The notes under the pieces are model-generated. The model was not told where the DNA came from, did no database searches, and saw nothing but the letters and a program-made list of their open reading frames with translations. From Deltaproteobacteria bacterium (GTDB lineage Bacteria > Desulfobacterota_B > Binatia > Bin18), in NCBI GenBank assembly GCA_012271025.1, contig JAAXHF010000464.1:1-39241 (forward strand): a DNA stretch of 39,241 bases, read 5' to 3'. This document shows positions 34,056-39,241 of the stretch, piece after piece; within the stretch, counting starts at the first letter, position 1, and every line of letters starts with the position of its first letter. Both the position numbers and the translations under genes were made by a program.

Positions 34056-35738
34056 ATGTTTGACCTGCTCATCAAAAACGCGTGGATCGTCGATGGCAAC
34101 GGAAGCCCAGGCTTTGCCGGGGACCTGGCGGTCCGGGACGGGAAGATCGCCGCGATTGAGACCGCCATCTCGGGCCAGACCCGCCACACGCTCGACGCGG
34201 CCGGGCAGGTCGTCGCCCCGGGCTTTATCGACATCCATACCCACTACGACGCCCAGGTGTTCTGGGACCCGCTGTGTTCGTCGTCCTCGTGGCACGGCAG
34301 CACTACGGTGGTGACCGGCAACTGCGGCTTTACCCTGGCCCCGTGCCGGCCCGAGGATCGGGATTATCTGACCCGGACCCTGGCCGTGGTTGAAGACATG
34401 TCGCTGCAAGCCCTGCAAGAAGGCATTGTCTGGAGTTGGGAGGATTTTCCCGGCTATGTGGCTGCGCTTGAGCGGCAACCCAAGGCGATCAATATCGGCT
34501 GCTATATCGGCCACTCGGCCGTGCGCCGGTATGTCATGGGAGCCGACTGCCGACGCCTGGCCAGCGACAAAGAGGTCGCCCGCATGCGGGCGATTGTGCT
34601 GGAAGCCATACAGGCGGGTGCGCTCGGCTTTTCCTCGTCCCGGATTCCCCTCCACGTTGACGGCGAGGGGCAGTCCGTGCCCAGCTTTTATGCCGACCTG
34701 TCGGAACTGCTGACGTTGGGCCGGGCCGTGGGCGAAGCCGGCCGCGGAGTGCTGGAAATCACCGCCAAAATGGTTCTGCCCGAGGGCGAGCACGAGGCCG
34801 GCGATCTGCCCGACCTGGTCGCCCTGGCCAAAGCCTCCGGCCGGCCGGTGACCTGGGCCTCGGTGCGCTATCTGCCCACCTATCCCGGCCGCTCGCTGTT
34901 CATTCTGTCTCAGGTCGCCCAGGCCAACCAACGCGAGGGGGTGCGTCTCCATCCCCAGATCGGCTGTCGGCCGTTTGAGACCTTCATGAACTGGCACAAG
35001 CTCATTCCGGTCTTTGCCCATCTGCCGAGCTGGCGTGAGGTCATGTTTTTGGCCGCCGAGGAAAAGACGGCCGCCCTGCGCGACCCGGCCAGACGCCAGA
35101 CCATGCGCGCCGAGCTGGAAGGCGCCGCCTTTTTTACCGGCTGGCAAAACGTGCTGGTCAGACAGGCAAAGCGGTCGGAACACAAGCACCTCGAAGGCCA
35201 GACCATCACCGCGATTGCAGACCAGGCCGGCACCGACCCGCTCGAGGCCTACCTCGACCTGTGTGTGGCCGAGGAGTGCCAGACGGAGTTTACCTACTGG
35301 GCGGCGGATATGGCTGAAGAGCCCATGGGACAGATGCTCAAGGATCCGCACACCCTGCTCGAAACCGATGCCGGTGCGCACTTGACCTCCTTGTGCAACG
35401 CCGACTTCCCCAGCTACCTGCTGGGCCACTGGGTCCGGGACACAGGCGTCCTCAGCCTGGAAGAAGCGGTCGCCCGTCTGACCTCACGCCCGGCCGAGGT
35501 GCTGGGCTTGGACGACCGTGGCCGCCTGCAGGTCGGTCTGGCCGCCGACGTGGTGATTTTTGACCGTCAGCGCATTCGTGGTGGGCACCGCCAGACCGTG
35601 TACGACCTGCCCGCCCAACAGCCGCGCCTGATCCAAAAGGCGGAAGGCATACAGACGGTGATTGTGAACGGCCAGATTATCCTCGAAGACGGCCAGCATA
35701 CCGGGGCGACACCGGGGCAGGTGCTCAGAGCCGGCTGA
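34056..35738 (+). CDS. Amidohydrolase family protein (D-aminoacylase/N-acyl-D-amino-acid deacylase-like)
   Basis: The 560-residue protein has MFDLLIKNAWIVDGNGSPGF and a metal-binding PGFIDIHTHYDAQ (His61, His63), then VVTGNCGFTLAPC with Cys90, the residue that bridges metal in D-aminoacylases. ETDAGAHLTS matches the catalytic Asp region, and the end is the usual beta sandwich (GRLQVGLAADVVIFD). The later His ligands of D-aminoacylase (HxR and SHLK segments) are not obvious; ITAKMVL and ASVRYL stand there. It may act on another cyclic or acyl amide. Start: CAAGGAGT precedes ATG 34056. It lies between the LLM and GNAT genes on the same strand. Confidence 0.82.
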   Translation: MFDLLIKNAWIVDGNGSPGFAGDLAVRDGKIAAIETAISGQTRHTLDAAGQVVAPGFIDIHTHYDAQVFWDPLCSSSSWHGSTTVVTGNCGFTLAPCRPEDRDYLTRTLAVVEDMSLQALQEGIVWSWEDFPGYVAALERQPKAINIGCYIGHSAVRRYVMGADCRRLASDKEVARMRAIVLEAIQAGALGFSSSRIPLHVDGEGQSVPSFYADLSELLTLGRAVGEAGRGVLEITAKMVLPEGEHEAGDLPDLVALAKASGRPVTWASVRYLPTYPGRSLFILSQVAQANQREGVRLHPQIGCRPFETFMNWHKLIPVFAHLPSWREVMFLAAEEKTAALRDPARRQTMRAELEGAAFFTGWQNVLVRQAKRSEHKHLEGQTITAIADQAGTDPLEAYLDLCVAEECQTEFTYWAADMAEEPMGQMLKDPHTLLETDAGAHLTSLCNADFPSYLLGHWVRDTGVLSLEEAVARLTSRPAEVLGLDDRGRLQVGLAADVVIFDRQRIRGGHRQTVYDLPAQQPRLIQKAEGIQTVIVNGQIILEDGQHTGATPGQVLRAG

Positions 35739-35760
35739 TACAAGTTCTGCGGGAGTCCGT

Positions 35761-36264
35761 ATGGGAAGCGTTCCGACCCACCACAGCCTGGAGCTGAAAC
35801 TGGCCCGCCGGGCTGACGCCAGACGTATTGCGCTGATGTCGCGCGATCTGGTCGAGGCCGGACTGCCCTGGTCCTGGACCCCGCAACGGGTTGCCCACGC
35901 CATCCGTGAGCCGGAAACGGCCGTACTGACGGCCTGGACCCAGGGCCGCCTGGCCGGCTTTGCGATCATGCAGTTTTACGCCGAACGGGCGCACCTGAAC
36001 CTGCTGGCCGTAGACCCGGTCCATCGGCGCCTCGGCCTTGGCCGACAGCTGCTGGCCTGGCTGGAAAAAACCGCCCGAACGGGCGGCCTGTTGTATATCA
36101 CTCTGGAAGTACGGGCCGCGAACGACACGGCCCAAGCCTTCTACCGACGGCTCGGCTACCGGGCCATCGCGTCCATCCCCGGCTATTATGCCGGCCGTGA
36201 AACCGCAATTCGCATGCGCCGCGATCTGTCCTCCGGCGACGGCGCGCCTCACCAACAGCCCTGA
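35761..36264 (+). CDS. GNAT-family N-acetyltransferase (RimI-like)
   Basis: The 167-residue protein has the acetyl-CoA site HRRLGLGRQLLAWL (motif A), LEVRAANDTAQAFYRRLGYRAIASIPGYY (motif B) and a closing basic strand. LNLLAVDP before motif A and the YY-G ending are the RimI-type pattern (N-terminal protein acetylation), but small-molecule substrates are equally possible. GGGAG precedes ATG. It follows the amidohydrolase by 22 bases and is convergent with the NHL gene, with a 10-base gap. Confidence 0.85.
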   Translation: MGSVPTHHSLELKLARRADARRIALMSRDLVEAGLPWSWTPQRVAHAIREPETAVLTAWTQGRLAGFAIMQFYAERAHLNLLAVDPVHRRLGLGRQLLAWLEKTARTGGLLYITLEVRAANDTAQAFYRRLGYRAIASIPGYYAGRETAIRMRRDLSSGDGAPHQQP

Positions 36265-36274
36265 CCGGCAGGGC

Positions 36275-37141
36275 TTAGCGCTGCCGCACGTACTTGGTGA
36301 TGCGCTTGCCCATCACGTCGGCCAGATAGATATCCCCCTCCGGGTCTACCCACAGACCATGGCCCATGGGCGAATCCCAGCGGGCGATAACCGTCCCCTT
36401 TTTGTCCATGATGGTCACGGTCGGCTTGAGGTCGCTGATGTACACCCTGTCCTGGGCGTCCATGTAGATATCGGTCGGGCGGTGAATGTCGTCCCAGTGG
36501 GTCAGGTATTTCCCGCTCGGGCTGAACACCTGAATGCGGTTGTTCTCCCGGTCGCACACATACACCTCACCGCGTTCGTCTATCCACAGGCTGTGCGGCA
36601 GGTGAAATTCCCCGGGAGCGTGCTTGCCCGGGCTGCCCCACGAGTCGATCAGCCGCCCGTCGGCGGAGAAACGGTGGACCCGGCTGTTGCGGTAGCCGTC
36701 AGTCACGTACAGCTCGCCGGACGGGGCGACGACCATTTCGGTCGGCTTGTTGAAGGGGCCGGCGGCGCGCACGACCCGCCCGCCGTCTTCCTCACAGCCG
36801 GTGTCGGACGGCTGGCCTCGCTGCCCCAGCACGCCCAACGGTTTGCCGTCCAGGGTGAAGCGCAGGGCCACGTGGTCGTCGCGGTCGGTGAGGTAGACGA
36901 CATCGTCCGGGCCGATGAAGAACCCGTGCGGGTCGGCGATTGCGCTGTCCCCCCACGAGTCGAGATACGTGCCCTCACGGTCAAAGACCAGAACGGGCGG
37001 GTCCTTGCGCTGGAAGGCGTAAATGCGGCCCTGAGAGTCTGCCGCCACCGCGCTCATCGGACCAAAGCTCATGCCTGCGGGCAGGGAGCCCCACTGCTCT
37101 ATCACCTCATAGGTGTATTGACCCGTGCCGACCGGTTTCAT
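36275..37141 (-). CDS. NHL-repeat beta-propeller protein (PAL-like)
   Basis: The 288-residue protein consists of six or so NHL repeats (AVAADSQGRIYAFQRKDPPVLVFDREG, GFFIGPDDVVYLTDRDDHVALRFTLDG, EMVVAPSGELYVTDGYRNSRVHRFSADG and so on). This is the propeller of peptidyl-alpha-hydroxyglycine lyase-like proteins. No signal peptide is present, so it is cytoplasmic. The start is fixed by AAGGAGG. It lies 23 bases after the DUF35 gene, as the last gene of a thiolase-DUF35-NHL operon. Function unknown; it could be a metal-dependent lyase or lactonase, or a binding scaffold. Confidence 0.82.
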   Translation of the reverse strand: MKPVGTGQYTYEVIEQWGSLPAGMSFGPMSAVAADSQGRIYAFQRKDPPVLVFDREGTYLDSWGDSAIADPHGFFIGPDDVVYLTDRDDHVALRFTLDGKPLGVLGQRGQPSDTGCEEDGGRVVRAAGPFNKPTEMVVAPSGELYVTDGYRNSRVHRFSADGRLIDSWGSPGKHAPGEFHLPHSLWIDERGEVYVCDRENNRIQVFSPSGKYLTHWDDIHRPTDIYMDAQDRVYISDLKPTVTIMDKKGTVIARWDSPMGHGLWVDPEGDIYLADVMGKRITKYVRQR

Positions 37142-37164
37142 TGCAATCCTCCTTTTTGCCGAGC

Positions 37165-37569
37165 CTATTCGACCAACCTGAACTTCGGCACCGAAATCTC
37201 CTCGGTCCAGTCCTCAAAGGTGACCTCGACCGTCTTGCCGATCTGTACCTGCCCGGGTGGACAGCCGACGATATTGCTCATCATCTGCGGGCCTTCGTCG
37301 AGCGTGATCAGGGCCACCACATACGGCACCTCCTCGGCAAACGCCTTGGTCACCGGCCGATGGACGGTGGTAAACGACAGCACGGTTCCCCGGCCCGAGG
37401 CTGTGACCCACTCCACCTCCTCGCTCATACAGGCGGTGCAGTAGATGCGCGGGTAGAGCTGGTAATGGCCACAGGCCCGACATCTCTGAACCCGCAGCTC
37501 GCGCTTTTTGCAGCCGTCCCAGTACGGCTGGGTCTCGCGGGTCGGTTCCGGGATCGGTTTGCTCAGCAT
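37165..37569 (-). CDS. DUF35 OB-fold/zinc-ribbon protein, thiolase partner
   Basis: The 134-residue protein has the DUF35 layout: an N-terminal helix (ETQPYWDGCKKRELRVQRC), a zinc ribbon with Cys30, Cys33, Cys44 and Cys47 (CRACGHYQLYPRIYCTAC), then an OB fold (GTVLSFTTVHRP through GKTVEVTFED). These proteins bind thiolase-like enzymes and acyl-CoA, as in HMG-CoA synthesis in archaea and in steroid side-chain aldolases. The start ATG overlaps the thiolase stop by one base (TGATG), which shows coupling. Confidence 0.9.
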   Translation of the reverse strand: MLSKPIPEPTRETQPYWDGCKKRELRVQRCRACGHYQLYPRIYCTACMSEEVEWVTASGRGTVLSFTTVHRPVTKAFAEEVPYVVALITLDEGPQMMSNIVGCPPGQVQIGKTVEVTFEDWTEEISVPKFRLVE

Positions 37570-38738
37570 CAGCCTCTCTCCTTTGCCACAATCATCGAGC
37601 AGTGGGTTGACATGATGCCGCCCTGGGCATGGACAAGAGCGACCTCGGCGTCCTGGACCTGACGCGGCCCGCATTCGCCGCGCAACTGGGCCACGGCCTC
37701 GGTGACTGAGAACATCGAACCGGGATGGCCCGGATGGCAGTGGGACATCAGACCCCCGTGGGTATTGACCGGCAGCTCGCCGCCCAGCTCAATGCGCCCG
37801 TTTTCGACAAACCGGCCGCCCTCGCCCTTGGGACAGAAGCCCAGGTCTTCGAGTTCGACAACGACGACCGGCGTAAAGCAGTCGTACAGCTCGGCCACGT
37901 CGATATCCTGAGGACCCAGACCGGCCATGGCGTAGGTCCGTTCCCCGGCCTCCTTGGCCGCCGAGGTGGTGAGGTTGCGAGCCTGACTGATGTGTTCGTG
38001 CGAGTGGCCCTCGCCAATGCCCAGCACATAGACCGGTTGCGGACGGAAGTCCTTGGCGCGCTCGGCTGCGGTCATGATGATCGCCGCGCCGCCGTCCGAT
38101 ACCACCGAGCAGTCCAGCAGGTGGAGGGGGTCGGCGATCATCTTCGAGTTCAGCACGTCGTCAACCGTAATCGGGTCGCGCATCTGGGCGGCCGGGTTGA
38201 GCGAGGCGTGTTTGCGACACGCCACCGACACGGCGGCCAGCTGTTCGCTGGTGGTGCCGTAGGCATGCATGTGGGCCTGGGCGATCAGGGCGTAAAAGCC
38301 GGGGATGGGCGGGCCGTAGGGTCGCTCAAACTGGGCGTGGCCGGCCGTTGACATGGCCTCGATCGCCTTGTCGCGTGACAGGCCGGACAGCATATTGTCA
38401 GCCATGGTGATTAGGACGGTGTTGCACACGCCGGTGGCAATGGCCGTTGCCGCATGCTGCATGATCGCCAGGGTCGTGCCCCCACCGGTCGCCACGTTGA
38501 GGCAGTAGCGGGGGAAAATCTGCATATACTCGGCAATCATCTCGGCGTGGTACATATACGGCTCAACCCACGAGTTGCAGGTGATCAGCCCGTCAACCTC
38601 GTCCTTGGTAATGCCCGCATCTTCGAGCGCCAGCTTGGCCGCTTTGACATACATCTGGGTCGCGCTCAGGTGGGGAACGACGCCGACCTCGGTGTCGGCC
38701 GCACCCACGATCGCTACCTTGCCTCGGAGCGATTCCAT
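37569..38738 (-). CDS. Thiolase-like (SCP2/lipid-transfer type) enzyme lacking the nucleophilic Cys
   Basis: The 389-residue thiolase-fold protein starts RGKVAIVGAADTEVG. In the segment where thiolases carry the acylated Cys it reads LNVATGGGTTLAIMQHA (80-95), with Thr84 or a Gly in its place. NTHGG (325-329) and HPGHPGS (335-341) keep the His loop. The second Cys site reads HAQGGIMS (370-377). Cys-less members with DUF35 partners include the steroid aldolases of the Ltp2 type, which cleave by retro-aldol chemistry; AELYD with Tyr285 resembles that group. It is followed by DUF35 and NHL genes. TGGAGGCTG precedes ATG. Confidence 0.85.
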   Translation of the reverse strand: MESLRGKVAIVGAADTEVGVVPHLSATQMYVKAAKLALEDAGITKDEVDGLITCNSWVEPYMYHAEMIAEYMQIFPRYCLNVATGGGTTLAIMQHAATAIATGVCNTVLITMADNMLSGLSRDKAIEAMSTAGHAQFERPYGPPIPGFYALIAQAHMHAYGTTSEQLAAVSVACRKHASLNPAAQMRDPITVDDVLNSKMIADPLHLLDCSVVSDGGAAIIMTAAERAKDFRPQPVYVLGIGEGHSHEHISQARNLTTSAAKEAGERTYAMAGLGPQDIDVAELYDCFTPVVVVELEDLGFCPKGEGGRFVENGRIELGGELPVNTHGGLMSHCHPGHPGSMFSVTEAVAQLRGECGPRQVQDAEVALVHAQGGIMSTHCSMIVAKERG

Positions 38739-38877
38739 ACAACAGCCTCCAGTTTCGTGCTGTCTCCTGTCTAGGCAACTTTGGGGGACGGGTCAAGCTG
38801 CGGCCACCCGGACGACGGCCAGTGGGGGTGCGCATAGCCGATGACGGTGGGGCGCGCTCGGGCGCAGCTACACGGCT

Positions 38878-39141
38878 TTATTCGTAATGTGTCCACAGCC
38901 GAATGACTTTGACAGCTTTCTCTCTGCGGTACACCTGATAGACAAGGCGGTGTTGGATAGTGATTCTTCGTGAGTAGAGCCCGGCGAGATCACCCACAAG
39001 TTTTTCAAACGGGGGCGGGGTGCTGAACGGCTCTTTTTCGAGAAGAGCCAGCAGGGGCTGGACTTTGTTCCTGAACCCACTGGCAGCAATCTTTTTGGCA
39101 TCTTTTACTGCGTGTTTCGTATAGACCAGCCTGCAACTCAC
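38878..39141 (-). CDS. yoeB: YoeB/Txe family mRNA interferase toxin
   Basis: The 87-residue toxin of the RelE fold cuts mRNA on the ribosome. LLALLEKEPFSTPPPFEKLVGDLAGLYSRRITIQHRLVYQV and the ending WTHYE match YoeB; Glu46, Arg65 and the terminal His85-Tyr86 are at the catalytic places. It starts at GTG 39141, overlapping the antitoxin stop by four bases (GTGA), which couples the pair. Its codon use is less G/C-rich than its neighbours, as expected for a mobile toxin-antitoxin module. Confidence 0.92.
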   Translation of the reverse strand: MSCRLVYTKHAVKDAKKIAASGFRNKVQPLLALLEKEPFSTPPPFEKLVGDLAGLYSRRITIQHRLVYQVYRREKAVKVIRLWTHYE

Positions 39142-39241
39142 CAGTCCAGCTCCTCGTCACATTCTTCAAGAGGGCTAGCCATTCCCTCACGCAGTGACTC
39201 ACGCATTCCTGGAATTGAAAGCAGAAATAAGGTCTCTTGTA
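39138..39241 (-). CDS. yefM: YefM/Phd family antitoxin, C-terminal part (partial)
   Basis: Only the last 33 codons and the stop are inside the window. The frame reads ETLFLLSIPGMRESLREGM and ends CDEELDW, the toxin-binding tail of YefM antitoxins. The N-terminal DNA-binding part lies beyond the edge. The stop (39138-39140) overlaps the toxin start. YefM normally represses its own operon and neutralises YoeB. Confidence 0.88.
   Translation of the reverse strand, partial: QETLFLLSIPGMRESLREGMASPLEECDEELDW

Noticed and set aside
32429..34234. A 601-codon minus-strand frame opposite the second LLM gene
   Set aside because: The plus strand has clear luciferase-like motifs and a strong ribosome site. 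The antisense product has no recognisable domain.
1..39241. CRISPR array, insertion sequence with transposase, rRNA or prophage
   Set aside because: The only repeats are the short palindromes and tandem units listed. No transposase, integrase, Cas, rRNA or phage structural gene was recognised.

Overview
The window is GC-rich, densely coded DNA from a Gram-negative (diderm) bacterium. Evidence for an outer membrane is direct: lipoprotein export (LolC/E, LolD), outer-membrane protein assembly (BamA, Skp) and lipid A synthesis (FabZ, LpxA, LpxI). The catabolic genes (CoA transferases, luciferase-like oxidoreductases, MaoC, thiolase/DUF35, amidohydrolase), a myxobacterial-type Cys-rich repeat and a selenocysteine system would suit a deltaproteobacterium-like, Tectomicrobia-like or Binatota-like lineage. 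That placement is inference; no rRNA is present.

Layout. 1-577 is the 3' end of a RodZ-like gene. 588-8523 is a catabolic region: an N-formylglutamate amidohydrolase-like protein, a ketopantoate reductase-like protein, a double-hotdog MaoC protein, a luciferase-like oxidoreductase, a carboxymuconolactone decarboxylase-like protein and two CoA transferases, of which only the second keeps the catalytic Asp. 8557-12180 holds a small exported protein, glycyl-tRNA synthetase, a DUF4268 nuclease-like protein and a type IV pilin. 12354-15409 is a selB-selD pair. selD is read through an in-frame UGA, so the selenophosphate synthetase is itself a selenoprotein, with a SECIS-like hairpin just after the UGA. 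A 388-base gap follows that contains a strongly folded element of about 119 nt.

15797-26541 is a co-directional envelope run: lolC, lolD, bamA, skp, fabZ, lpxA, lpxI, then a 1104-residue secreted beta-propeller protein. lpxD, usually found between skp and fabZ, is missing. A tRNA-Ala(GGC) closes the run. 26700-28489 has an MBL-fold hydrolase and a histone-deacetylase-family protein. 28522-32847 is a minus-strand set: a LeuD-like swivel protein lacking the usual substrate-binding motif, a Ski2/Hel308-like helicase with a DELQ box, and an unrecognised 501-residue partner. 32966-36264 is a plus-strand set (luciferase-like oxidoreductase, D-aminoacylase-family amidohydrolase, GNAT). 36275-38738 is a minus-strand operon (Cys-less thiolase-like protein, DUF35, NHL propeller). 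The window ends in a YefM-YoeB toxin-antitoxin pair, with the antitoxin cut by the window edge.

The strongest observations are the selenocysteine-containing SelD with its SECIS candidate, the folded element after selD, the Asp-less/Asp-containing CoA-transferase pair, the Cys-less thiolase/DUF35 module, and the helicase plus unknown partner with an atypical LeuD-like protein. Several small repeat families are also present.
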